Of a stretch of DNA of 16,867 bases, positions 1 through 7,158 are shown piece after piece. A program made the position numbers and the translations under genes. The stretch spans positions 1 through 16,867 of the forward strand of contig JAFYYE010000384.1 in assembly GCA_017557715.1 (NCBI GenBank). Reading direction: 5' to 3'. Under the pieces are notes generated by a model. It was not told the origin of the DNA. It worked only from the letters and a program-made list of their open reading frames with translations, and ran no database searches. The stretch comes from Pseudobutyrivibrio sp. (GTDB taxonomy: Bacteria > Bacillota > Clostridia > Lachnospirales > Lachnospiraceae). Every line of letters starts with the position of its first letter. Positions within the stretch are counted from its first letter, which is position 1.

Positions 1-848
1 GGGAATCCCTTGATTGTAACAGCGTCGAGTGGAAGGAGGATTTCCTTACCCATCTTCTCTGCCTTCTCAAGCATTTCCTTACAGTAATCAAGCTTTGTAT
101 CATCGCAAAGTGAATTTCCGATTTCATAACCAAGAGCCTTCTGGAATGTTTAAGACATACCACCACCGATGATAAGTGTGTCACACTTCTCAAGAAGGTT
201 GTTGATAACGTTAAGCTTATCAGCTACCTTAGCGCCACCAAGAATTGCTACGAATGGACGTACTGGATTCTCAACAGCGTTGCCAAGGAAGTCAATTTCC
301 TTCTGCATAAGGTATCCAACTACGTTAGAACCACCCTTAGCTGTGATGAACTTTGTAACACCAGCTACAGAAGCGTGTGCTCTGTGTGATGAACCGAAAG
401 CGTCACATACATAATCATCTGCAAGATCAGCGAGCTCCTTAGAGAATGCCTCACCATTCTTTGTCTCTTCCTCGCCACGGAAACGTGTATTCTGAAGAAG
501 AACTACATCTCCTTCCTTCATAGCCTCAACTGCCTTTGTAGCAGCTTCGCCTGTTACGTTGTAATCAGATACGAATACAACTTCCTTACCAAGCTTCTCT
601 GAAAGACGCTTAGCAACTGGTGCAAGGCTCTCGCCCTCGTTAGGACCATTCTTAACCTTACCAAGATGTGAGCAAAGGATAACCTTTCCACCATCAGCGA
701 TAAGCTTGTTGATTGTTGGAAGTGCTGCACGGATACGTGTATCATCTGTAATCTCGCCAGCCTTAAGTGGTACGTTGAAATCACAACGAACAAGAACGCG
801 ACGGCCCTTTACGTTGATATCATCAACTGTCTTCTTGTTTAATGCCAT
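1..848 (-). CDS. pgk: Phosphoglycerate kinase, 3' partial, interrupted by an in-frame TAA
   Basis: Glycolytic enzyme that transfers phosphate from 1,3-bisphosphoglycerate to ADP in the cytoplasm. Start is the ATG at 848 (protein begins MALNKKTV), because AAGGAGG at 858-864 sits nine bases upstream; an ATG further out, at 887, lies in the intergenic hairpin. Family motifs visible are RCDFNVPL (residues 21-28), SHLGK, DAFGSSHRAHAS and GGAKVADKL. The reading frame hits TAA at 150-152 (codon 233), directly after GGGMS, where relatives usually continue with Y-T-F or a similar residue. Past the stop, the same frame reads TFQKALGYEIGNSL and on to LPLDAVTIKGF at the window edge, all typical Pgk, so there is no frameshift. 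One base change from a Tyr codon explains it. It is either a sequence error or a real nonsense mutation. It follows gap in the same direction. The 3' end is outside the window. Confidence 0.9.
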
Positions 849-868
849 TTTAATATTCCTCCTTAAAT

Positions 869-899
869 AAAAAGAGGTCCGGTCCATTTGGACCGGACC
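869..899 (-). terminator. Hairpin with short U-tract between gap and pgk
   Basis: Perfect 10-bp arms (876-885 and 890-899, GGTCCGGTCC against GGACCGGACC) around a four-base loop. In the minus-strand direction they are followed by CTCTTTTT. It resembles an intrinsic terminator downstream of gap, yet it ends only a few bases before the pgk ribosome binding site. It may therefore act as a partial terminator or an RNA-processing/stabilising element that sets the gap:pgk ratio. No separate pgk promoter is evident in the 82-base gap. Confidence 0.7.
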
Positions 900-930
900 C
901 CTAATAAAGTCGTTAATTTCGATAAACGAA

Positions 931-1932
931 TTAAGCTAACTCAGAGAAGTACTTAATTGTACGAACCATCTGTGATGTGTAGCTGTTCTCGTTATCATAC
1001 CAAGAAACAACCTGTACAAGGTTATCCTCGCCAACCATTGTCTGTGTTGCATCGAAGATTGAACCATATGTTGATCCAACGATATCAGATGAAACGATCT
1101 CATCCTCGTTGTAACCAAATGACTCTGTAGATGCTGCCTTCATAGCTGCATTAATCTCTTCCTTTGTTACAGACTTCTCAACTGTAGCAACAAGGATTGT
1201 TGTTGAACCAGTTGGAGTTGGAACACGCTGTGCAGATCCGATAAGCTTTCCGTTAAGCTCTGGGATAACAAGACCGATAGCCTTTGCAGCACCTGTTGAG
1301 TTAGGAACGATGTTTACAGCGCCTGCACGTGAACGACGAAGGTCACCCTTTCTCTGTGGTCCATCAAGGATCATCTGATCACCTGTGTAAGCGTGGATTG
1401 TGCTCATGATACCAGACTTGATGCCTGCAAGATCATTAAGAGCCTTAGCCATAGGTGCTAAGCAGTTTGTTGTACAAGAAGCTGCTGAGATAATCTTATC
1501 CTCTGGCTTAAGTGTCTTGTGGTTAACATTGTATACGATTGTAGGAAGATCGTTTCCTGCTGGAGCAGAGATAACAACCTTTCTAGCACCTGCATTGATG
1601 TGAGCCTGTGCCTTTTCCTTTGATGTGTAGAAACCTGAGCACTCAAGAACTACGTCAACCTTAAGCTCACCCCATGGGCAATTGTTTGCATCTGGGAATG
1701 CATAAATCTTAATTGTCTTTCCATCAACTGTGATTGAATCATCAGAAGCTGAAACTGTATCAGCTAATGCATACTTTCCCTGTGATGAATCATACTTTAA
1801 AAGATGTGCTAACATCTTTGGGCTAGTTAAGTCGTTGATTGCTACTACTTCGTAACCTTCTGCGCCGAACATCTGACGGAATGCAAGACGTCCGATACGG
1901 CCAAAACCGTTAATTGCTACTCTTACTGCCAT
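931..1932 (-). CDS. gap: Glyceraldehyde-3-phosphate dehydrogenase, type I
   Basis: Catalyses NAD-dependent oxidation and phosphorylation of glyceraldehyde 3-phosphate to 1,3-bisphosphoglycerate, the substrate of the Pgk encoded next. Length (333 residues) is normal. The N-terminal Rossmann motif NGFGRIGR is at residues 8-15. Asp34 in INDL is the usual sign of NAD preference. The catalytic Cys is C153 in SCTTNC, with partner H180 in HAYTGDQ. The C-terminal WYDNENSY motif is present. The start is supported by AGGAGG at 1942-1947, nine bases upstream of the ATG. Lysine codons are almost all AAG, a bias shared with pgk, ydiB and the MFS gene, consistent with high expression. A good promoter lies upstream at 2009-2037, giving a leader of roughly 70 bases. 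Confidence 0.97.
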   Translation of the reverse strand: MAVRVAINGFGRIGRLAFRQMFGAEGYEVVAINDLTSPKMLAHLLKYDSSQGKYALADTVSASDDSITVDGKTIKIYAFPDANNCPWGELKVDVVLECSGFYTSKEKAQAHINAGARKVVISAPAGNDLPTIVYNVNHKTLKPEDKIISAASCTTNCLAPMAKALNDLAGIKSGIMSTIHAYTGDQMILDGPQRKGDLRRSRAGAVNIVPNSTGAAKAIGLVIPELNGKLIGSAQRVPTPTGSTTILVATVEKSVTKEEINAAMKAASTESFGYNEDEIVSSDIVGSTYGSIFDATQTMVGEDNLVQVVSWYDNENSYTSQMVRTIKYFSELA

Positions 1933-2008
1933 TTTTTAAATCCTCCTAAAGATTCTTTTAAAATAATTTTTTAGGTGTGCTCCCTAAAAAGCACCCCGTA
2001 TGTACTAC

Positions 2009-2037
2009 ATTTTAAACAAAACCAATTTATAATTCAA
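2009..2037 (-). promoter_or_regulatory. Probable sigma-A promoter of gap
   Basis: On the minus strand TTGAAT (2032-2037) and TAAAAT (2009-2014) are separated by exactly 17 bases, close to the TTGACA/TATAAT consensus. Transcription would begin near 2002, giving a leader of about 70 bases that includes an imperfect GGTGCT/AGCACACC stem at about 1975-1996. The match is by eye; no start site is known. Confidence 0.55.
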
Positions 2038-2052
2038 CCCCAAATTGAAATA

Positions 2053-2081
2053 TTGTTAAATTTTTCTCAATCTGCTAGAAT
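2053..2081 (+). promoter_or_regulatory. Probable promoter of the PHP phosphatase gene
   Basis: TTGTTA (2053-2058), a 17-base spacer and TAGAAT (2076-2081) preceded by TG one base upstream, which is an extended -10 arrangement. The predicted start near 2088 leaves a very short leader that still contains AAGGAGG at 2092-2098. It lies back to back with the gap promoter, within about 20 bases. Confidence 0.45.
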
Positions 2082-2105
2082 TACCCTAAATAAGGAGGTA
2101 ATGAA

Positions 2106-2915
2106 ATGCTTTGGGATAATCACATGCACAGCAACTTTTCTGGGGATTCCGATGCTTCCCCAATCGACATGATTAACACAGCAAAATCCAAAGGACTTCT
2201 AGGCATGACATTCACTGATCATCTGGATTTGGATTATCCTGCTGAATTTGGTTTCTTTGACTTAGATATTGAAAATTACTACCCTGCTCAGCACAAGCTA
2301 GCACAGGAAAATTCCGACGATAGCTTCACTGTACTAACAGGTTTGGAAGTCGGTATACAGCCTCATATCGTGGAACGATGCTCGCAGATAGTTAATGATC
2401 ATCCTTACGACTTTATAATAGGAAGTACACATCTGGTGGATAAATACGATCCTTATTTTGATGGCTTTTGGGATAGAGGCGAAACAAACACCCTTCTCAA
2501 AAGATATTATGAGTGCATTTTAGAGAATATCACAGCTTTTAATGATTTCGATTCCCTTGGACATCTGGATTACATATTTAGATATGTTAAAAATCCTGAA
2601 TTAAAGAAGGATACTCACCAGCCTTACTTTGAAATAGTAGATGCTATCCTTTCTAAAATCATAGCGTTGGACAAGGCTATAGAGGTTAACACTGGCGGTC
2701 TTCGTGGCAATCGTCTCCCTAACCCTAATCCATCTCCTTCTATAATAAAGCGTTATCATGAGCTAGGCGGAAAGCTTATTACACTGGGCGCAGATGCTCA
2801 CACACCAAAAGACATAGCTTTTGCTTTTGATATTGTTCCAGATTTATTAAAAGATTGCGGATTCAAAGAATTCGTCGTTTATAAAAACAGAAAGCCTGAG
2901 GCTTATCCACTTTAG
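2106..2915 (+). CDS. hisJ: PHP-family histidinol-phosphatase (HisJ/HisK type)
   Basis: Predicted to hydrolyse L-histidinol phosphate to histidinol, the penultimate step of histidine synthesis, in the cytoplasm. The PHP metal-binding residues are in the expected order: H6 and H8 (DNHMHS), D15, H39 (FTDHLD), E81 (GLEVG), H109 (GSTHLV), H153 (LGHLDY), and D230 with H232 (GADAHTP). The 269-residue length suits the HisJ family. The start is the ATG seven bases after AAGGAGG. An ATG five bases earlier is out of frame. It is a single-gene unit: its own promoter upstream, a hairpin overlapping its stop codon, and no his gene nearby. Other PHP phosphoesterases share these residues, so the histidinol phosphate assignment comes from overall family resemblance and is less certain than the fold. 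Confidence 0.8.
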   Translation: MLWDNHMHSNFSGDSDASPIDMINTAKSKGLLGMTFTDHLDLDYPAEFGFFDLDIENYYPAQHKLAQENSDDSFTVLTGLEVGIQPHIVERCSQIVNDHPYDFIIGSTHLVDKYDPYFDGFWDRGETNTLLKRYYECILENITAFNDFDSLGHLDYIFRYVKNPELKKDTHQPYFEIVDAILSKIIALDKAIEVNTGGLRGNRLPNPNPSPSIIKRYHELGGKLITLGADAHTPKDIAFAFDIVPDLLKDCGFKEFVVYKNRKPEAYPL

Positions 2916-2936
2916 GATAAAGCCCCAGACTTTTTT
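2896..2936 (+). terminator. Intrinsic terminator of the PHP phosphatase gene
   Basis: Imperfect 13-bp stem (2896-2908 against 2915-2928, with one bulged A and one mismatch) around a six-base loop, followed by six T at 2931-2936. The descending arm starts on the last base of the TAG stop codon. It separates this gene from the convergent shikimate kinase fusion, whose stop codon begins at 2939, immediately after the T-run. Confidence 0.75.
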
Positions 2937-3728
2937 CTACTTCTTTTCTGAATCGAATTTTAATAGAGCATTTACAAGCTCCTCGCAAATTTCAAGCTCT
3001 GTCTTGTGGTCTGTTTCAATGATAATATCAGCAGCCGCCACATATTTCTCGCGGCGCTTCAGCATAAGCTCCTCGATAAACTCAACATTCTTATTATTTT
3101 CAATAAGTGGTCTGTCATGGCTATCCTTAACACGCTCGAGAATAGTCTCAGGCTTTGCAGTAAGAAGAACAACTCTTCCATTCTTCTTCATCTCCACAAC
3201 ATTGCACTCTCTCATTGGCGTACCACCGCCGCAGGAAATAACCACATTTTGTTTCGACTGCATCTCCTTAAGAAGATTTGTTTCCGCATTTCTAAAATAT
3301 TCCTCGCCGTAAACTTCGAAAATATCAGAAATGCTCATTCCTTCTCTATCAGAAATAACCTGATCCATCTCAACTACATCCATAGCAAAGCATGTACTTA
3401 AGAAATCTGAAATAGTGGTCTTTCCAGCACCCATAAATCCAATTAATACAATATTGTAATTAAATAAGTGTCTAGCCTGAATTCGCTTAGAATTTTCTAC
3501 AATACTTTTAAATACATCCTGAACTTCCTTGCCGTGACGCTTTCCTTCAAGGCTCGCTTTCAGCCAGTTATCACGCTTTTCGTCCTGCTCTGGCTGTAAA
3601 ATCTGAAGGCCATTAGCCTCCTTATATGCCATAATCTCTTCTACAATGCTGTTTCTCATTAAAAGAGCATTAAGAATAATCTCGTCATTCTGTCCCAAAT
3701 GTTCACGTAACATCTTAAGTTGATCCAT
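2937..3728 (-). CDS. aroK: Bifunctional chorismate mutase (AroQ) - shikimate kinase (AroK)
   Basis: Two fused shikimate-pathway domains. Residues about 5-85 form a helical type II chorismate mutase domain: R25 in the first helix region, K36 in AYKEANG, then PEQDEKR (46-52) where the family has its D-x-x-R-E active-site patch. It would convert chorismate to prephenate. Residues about 91-258 are shikimate kinase: Walker A G97-FMGAGKTT, D122 and R146 for shikimate binding, GGG at 167-169, the lid DRPLI at 205-209, and RREKY near 225-229. It phosphorylates shikimate with ATP. The start is supported by a GGAG element about ten bases upstream. It lies 159 bases from the ene-reductase gene and points the same way, but a terminator separates them. 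The two activities are non-consecutive pathway steps. Confidence 0.9.
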   Translation of the reverse strand: MDQLKMLREHLGQNDEIILNALLMRNSIVEEIMAYKEANGLQILQPEQDEKRDNWLKASLEGKRHGKEVQDVFKSIVENSKRIQARHLFNYNIVLIGFMGAGKTTISDFLSTCFAMDVVEMDQVISDREGMSISDIFEVYGEEYFRNAETNLLKEMQSKQNVVISCGGGTPMRECNVVEMKKNGRVVLLTAKPETILERVKDSHDRPLIENNKNVEFIEELMLKRREKYVAAADIIIETDHKTELEICEELVNALLKFDSEKK

Positions 3729-3780
3729 AACAGCTTCTCCTCTGCTTTAATGCTTTAAACTGTAACACTAATATTATCAC

Positions 3781-3820
3781 AAAAAAAGACAGATTGAAAC
3801 CGAAATTTCAGTCTGTCTTT
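3781..3820 (-). terminator. Intrinsic terminator downstream of the ene-reductase
   Basis: 15-bp stem (3785-3799 against 3806-3820, one G-U pair) with a six-base loop, followed on the minus strand by a run of seven T. It ends the ene-reductase transcript before the aroQ-aroK fusion, arguing against read-through as one operon. A 9-bp inverted repeat (3833-3841 and 3874-3882) also lies in the same 3' untranslated stretch. Confidence 0.8.
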
Positions 3821-3887
3821 TACATTTAAATTAATCTCTATTAACAAATACCAACTTCCAACTCTTACTCCCTATAGAGATTTTATT

Positions 3888-5888
3888 TTATAAGAACTCA
3901 TGCTTCTCAAGAACCTTGATAATATCACGGCCTTCTTCTGTTCCTTCGATGATACGACGAGCACGCTTTGAATCACCAATGTTGTAAATCTCAACATCTG
4001 TATCAGCAAATGCTTCCTCAAGATCATTGATGATTGGTGTGTTGGCCCTCATACCAAGGCAAACAAAACCATAGTCGAAATCAATGTTCTCAATGTTGCC
4101 CTCTGGAGTCTTAACGATAAACTTATCATTGCAAACTTCCTGAAGAGCTGTGTTTGTCATCTGACGAACATTGTACTTCTTCATCTTAGCAGCTGTATCG
4201 CACTTTGTAATTGGATCAAGACCATTTCCAATCATTGGAAGCATCTCGATGATTGTAACCTCGCAGCCTCTCTCTGTGAAGAATTCCATAACATCAAGAC
4301 CTACGGCGCCACCACCAACTACAGCAACCTTCTTACCCTTCATATCTTCTGGGTAATCGTTGATCCTTTCAATCATCTTGATAACTGTAGCTACATTAGA
4401 ATCATCCTTATCTACAAGGTCCATAAGACCTGTGATTGGAGGAAGTGTAGGGTTAGAACCTGTAGCATTTACAATGATATCAGGCTTGAATCCCTTAACC
4501 TGCTCTACAGTTGTATCGTTATCTGTAAAGATAAAGAGGTTCTTAAGCTTGCGTGCACGATTAATCATATATGTAGGGAAATCAGCAAGTCTCTTCTTAT
4601 CAGGAATCTTAGAAATCTGAACAGAAAGACCACCAAGCTCATGCTTCTTTTCAAGAAGGAATGTTGTACATCCAACCTCTGCAGCTGTACAAGCAGCCTC
4701 AAGACCAGCAGTACCACCACCTACTACAACTACGTTGCAAGGCTTATTAATCTTTCTCTTGTAATATTCATCATTTGCATTAACTGCAGGGTTTACTGTA
4801 CATCTAATTGGAATATTAAGACCAATTCTGTGACCAGCGCAACCTACATTACATGAGATACACTTACGAAGCTCATCCTCACGATTGTACTCAACCTTGT
4901 TAACCCAAGCAGGATCAGCGATAAGTCCACGACCCATACCAATGATATCAGCATCCCCCTTCTCAAGGATGTCTTCTGCAACCTTAGGATCACGGATATT
5001 TCCCATTGTTACACATGGCTTGCCATATTTTTCTTTAACAGCCTTTGCCATGTATGAACGCCATCCATCTGGAAGATAGTTTGCATCAATCTGGTACTGG
5101 ATTGAGCTGTTAAGACCAGCAGAAACATCAAATACATCTACTTCTTCCTGGAAGTACTTAAGGTAATCAAGTGTATCTTCAAGTGTGTTACCACCTTCAA
5201 CAAACTCGTCTGCAGAAATACGAACGAAGATTGGGAAGAATGGTCCTACCTGCTTTCTAACCTCTTCGATAACAAGCTTTGCAAAACGAGCACGGTTTTC
5301 AGCCGAACCACCGAACTCATCTGTACGCTTATTAGTTGTAGGTGAAAGGAACTGGCTAAGAAGATATGAATGACCTGCATGAATCTCAACACAGTCGAAT
5401 CCAGCTGTCTGAGCACGCTTTGCAGCCTCACCATATTTCTTAACGATTTCATAAATCTCTTCCTTCTCTAATGGACGAGGAATCTCTCCACCTGCCTTTG
5501 ATGGAACATCAGAAGCAGAAACTGGCTGCATACCTGTACGAGCTGAAACAGCTGACGCACCAGCATGGTTAATCTGAATTCCTACGCAAGCGCCGTGCTT
5601 GTGCATTCTCTCAGTAAAATACCATAAACGTGGAATGTAATTGTCGTGATCAATTCTAAGCTGAGTTGTTCCGTTTGAACCCTGTGGAGAAAATACGCTG
5701 GCATTTTCTACCATTAAAAGACCTGTACCACCCTTGGCTCTTTGCTCATAATAATCAATATGAACAAATGTCATCTCACCGTTCTGATCACCATAGTTTG
5801 TTCCCATTGGTGTCATCATGACACGATTCTTCATAGTCATTCGACGAATTGTGAGTGGTTCAAAAATGTGTGGATATTTATTTCTCAT
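3888..5888 (-). CDS. Fe-S flavoprotein ene-reductase, OYE / 2,4-dienoyl-CoA reductase / 2-enoate reductase family
   Basis: Three-part flavoenzyme of 666 residues, the usual size for this family (FadH, 2-enoate reductase, BaiCD/BaiH). Residues 1-335 are an FMN TIM barrel with PMGTNYGDQNG near 27-37, INHAGA at 106-111, the H170-x-x-H173 pair in EIHAGHSYLLSQFLSP, and FGGS at 192-195. A 4Fe-4S site follows: C343, C346, C350 and C363. Residues about 384-660 form a two-dinucleotide reductase domain with VVVVGGGTAG (386-395) and VAVVGGGAVG (521-530) for FAD and NAD(P)H. It should pass hydride from NAD(P)H through FAD, Fe-S and FMN to an activated C=C bond. AGGAG lies nine bases before the start. Divergent dehydroshikimate-forming genes make 3-dehydroshikimate or a related cyclohexene acid a plausible substrate; bile-acid or enoate substrates cannot be excluded. 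Substrate is inference, family is firm. Confidence 0.88.
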   Translation of the reverse strand: MRNKYPHIFEPLTIRRMTMKNRVMMTPMGTNYGDQNGEMTFVHIDYYEQRAKGGTGLLMVENASVFSPQGSNGTTQLRIDHDNYIPRLWYFTERMHKHGACVGIQINHAGASAVSARTGMQPVSASDVPSKAGGEIPRPLEKEEIYEIVKKYGEAAKRAQTAGFDCVEIHAGHSYLLSQFLSPTTNKRTDEFGGSAENRARFAKLVIEEVRKQVGPFFPIFVRISADEFVEGGNTLEDTLDYLKYFQEEVDVFDVSAGLNSSIQYQIDANYLPDGWRSYMAKAVKEKYGKPCVTMGNIRDPKVAEDILEKGDADIIGMGRGLIADPAWVNKVEYNREDELRKCISCNVGCAGHRIGLNIPIRCTVNPAVNANDEYYKRKINKPCNVVVVGGGTAGLEAACTAAEVGCTTFLLEKKHELGGLSVQISKIPDKKRLADFPTYMINRARKLKNLFIFTDNDTTVEQVKGFKPDIIVNATGSNPTLPPITGLMDLVDKDDSNVATVIKMIERINDYPEDMKGKKVAVVGGGAVGLDVMEFFTERGCEVTIIEMLPMIGNGLDPITKCDTAAKMKKYNVRQMTNTALQEVCNDKFIVKTPEGNIENIDFDYGFVCLGMRANTPIINDLEEAFADTDVEIYNIGDSKRARRIIEGTEEGRDIIKVLEKHEFL

Positions 5889-5942
5889 ATTTACGCTCCT
5901 ATTAAATAAAATAAATTATTAATGTAGAGCTATTCAGAATTT

Positions 5943-5991
5943 AAAAATATAAGCGGGCATGCTTTTCCTTAAGAAAAGTATAATCCCGCTT
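5943..5991 (-). terminator. Hairpin terminator between lysR and the ene-reductase gene
   Basis: Outer 7-bp stem (AAGCGGG 5951-5957 with CCCGCTT 5985-5991) and inner 6-bp stem (5962-5967 with 5973-5978), separated by an internal loop. ATATTTTT follows on the minus strand. It lies between the end of lysR and the start of the ene-reductase, so the two may be transcribed separately, or read-through may be partial. No convincing promoter was found in the 60 bases left before the ene-reductase. Confidence 0.6.
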
Positions 5992-6025
5992 TAATAAAAA
6001 AATCCAATTCGTTTTTTGTAAGGCA

Positions 6026-6910
6026 TCAATGCATTGAATGTACTAATATAAAATCTATCATCCGCTTAACCGCCGGCATTTGGTACCTTCCTTTAATGTA
6101 CGCCATGTAAACAGTGTGTGAAAGGTACTGTTCAGTGGAAAGCTTCCTTATAGTAACATCATCTCTATGGATAGATTGTACGTCTGCCACAAGTGCTATT
6201 CCGAAGTTTGCAGCTACTAATGAAGCAATACCATTCTCATCTGGTGATTCACAGATAAAATTAGGTTCCACATCATTTTGAGTGAAGAAATCCCTGGTGA
6301 GACGACCCAAGCCTGAAGTACGGGTGTAACCCAAAACAGGATACTCTCCAAATGCCCTTGCTTCGATAAGTGCCTGCTCCTCCAGCGGATGTCCCTTTGG
6401 AATAATCACAACAAGCTCCTGTTGCATAATAGGAATGAAATTGATATTTGGCTCATCCTTTACAAAAGAGCCGAATATAATATCGTAATTTCCCGCCTTT
6501 AAACCTTCTATATTTTTAGAAGTGATATCCTGGTGGAAATTAAAAGTGACATTCTGATTCTTCTCTTCTAATAGGAAGGCTCTGCACATATTAGGAATAA
6601 AAGAGCCTGCAAGAGGGGCTACATAGGCTAAATCGATGTGGCCACCTGTGCCAGAAAGCTGATGCATTTTTCTGTCGCACTGATTCACCTCGCGAAGAAT
6701 CTTATCAACATGCTCAAAGAAAATATCGCCAGTCTTGGTAAGCACAACATTTCTTCCTGTCTTTTCAAAAAGAACAACCCCAAGCTCACTTTCCAATGCA
6801 CCAATTGATCTGCTCAATGACGGCTCAGATATATGTAGCTTTTCTGCTGCCTGATTAAAATGCTGAAGCTTGGCTGCTTCATAAAAATAGGTAAGCTGAT
6901 TTAATGTCAT
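6026..6910 (-). CDS. LysR-family transcriptional regulator
   Basis: Of 294 residues, normal for the family. The N-terminal winged helix-turn-helix covers residues 1-60 (MTLNQLTYFYEAA, then NQAAEKLHISEPSLSRSI, LGVVLFEKTGR). A two-lobed periplasmic-binding-like effector domain follows from about residue 90. AAGGAG lies six bases before the ATG. It is transcribed away from the ydiB-MFS-aroD-TRAP genes and towards the ene-reductase, so it is well placed to control both sides in response to a hydroaromatic acid, as LysR regulators commonly do with divergent targets. The inverted repeats at 7017-7094 in the shared intergenic region are candidate binding sites. The inducer cannot be told from sequence. 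Confidence 0.93.
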   Translation of the reverse strand: MTLNQLTYFYEAAKLQHFNQAAEKLHISEPSLSRSIGALESELGVVLFEKTGRNVVLTKTGDIFFEHVDKILREVNQCDRKMHQLSGTGGHIDLAYVAPLAGSFIPNMCRAFLLEEKNQNVTFNFHQDITSKNIEGLKAGNYDIIFGSFVKDEPNINFIPIMQQELVVIIPKGHPLEEQALIEARAFGEYPVLGYTRTSGLGRLTRDFFTQNDVEPNFICESPDENGIASLVAANFGIALVADVQSIHRDDVTIRKLSTEQYLSHTVYMAYIKGRYQMPAVKRMIDFILVHSMH

Positions 6911-7016
6911 CCCCCACTCCTTTTCATAATATAAACATAATTATGCACAATTTCTTCACAATTAAATTGTTCCTTATAGCTAATATTACCACAATCAGTA
7001 CGTTTTGGCTATCAAT

Positions 7017-7054
7017 AATACGCAATATAAGTATTGGAAGTATTTAATTAATAC
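7017..7054. promoter_or_regulatory. Candidate LysR operator cluster
   Basis: Four copies of one five-base half-site: AATAC (7017-7021), GTATT (7031-7035), GTATT (7040-7044) and AATAC (7050-7054), arranged AATAC-N9-GTATT-N4-GTATT-N5-AATAC. The last pair has the form GTAT-N7-ATAC; the first is AATAC-N9-GTATT. Half-sites of the ATAC/GTAT type are familiar from LysR-family operators. The cluster lies roughly 70-107 bases before the predicted ydiB start, where a LysR recognition site would be expected. Binding is inferred. Confidence 0.5.
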
Positions 7055-7078
7055 ATTTACAATTATATACATAGAGAC

Positions 7079-7117
7079 TGTTAAGAATTTAACAAGATTG
7101 ATGGCGGGCACTATTAA
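7079..7117 (+). promoter_or_regulatory. Probable ydiB promoter with overlapping dyad
   Basis: TTAACA (7089-7094), a 17-base spacer and TATTAA (7112-7117) fit a sigma-A promoter with a start near 7124. The -35 element is the right half of a palindrome TGTTAA-GAAT-TTAACA (7079-7094), a position where a LysR activation-binding site commonly overlaps the promoter. TTAAGAATTT (7081-7090) is also exactly inverted at 7125-7134, a 10-bp repeat with a 34-base spacer. Confidence 0.45.
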
Positions 7118-7158
7118 TGCTTAAAAATTCTTAATAATAAAAATCGGAGGACAATAAA

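Noticed and set aside
849..887. Longer pgk start giving an N-terminal extension (MDRTSFYLRRNIK)
   Set aside because: The added codons come from the intergenic hairpin and ribosome binding site; the ATG at 848 has AAGGAGG in the right place and gives a standard N-terminus.
1975..1997. Possible riboswitch in the gap leader
   Set aside because: Only one short imperfect stem is visible and no known riboswitch core was recognised.
3833..3882. 9-bp inverted repeat AATCTCTAT/ATAGAGATT downstream of the ene-reductase
   Set aside because: Long 32-base loop and AT-rich sequence; a clear terminator lies just beyond it, so no function is claimed.
3888..5888. Bile-acid BaiCD/BaiH or trimethylamine dehydrogenase assignment
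   Set aside because: Family resemblance only; no bai genes, CoA ligase or amine genes are nearby, so naming a bile-acid or amine substrate would go beyond the evidence.
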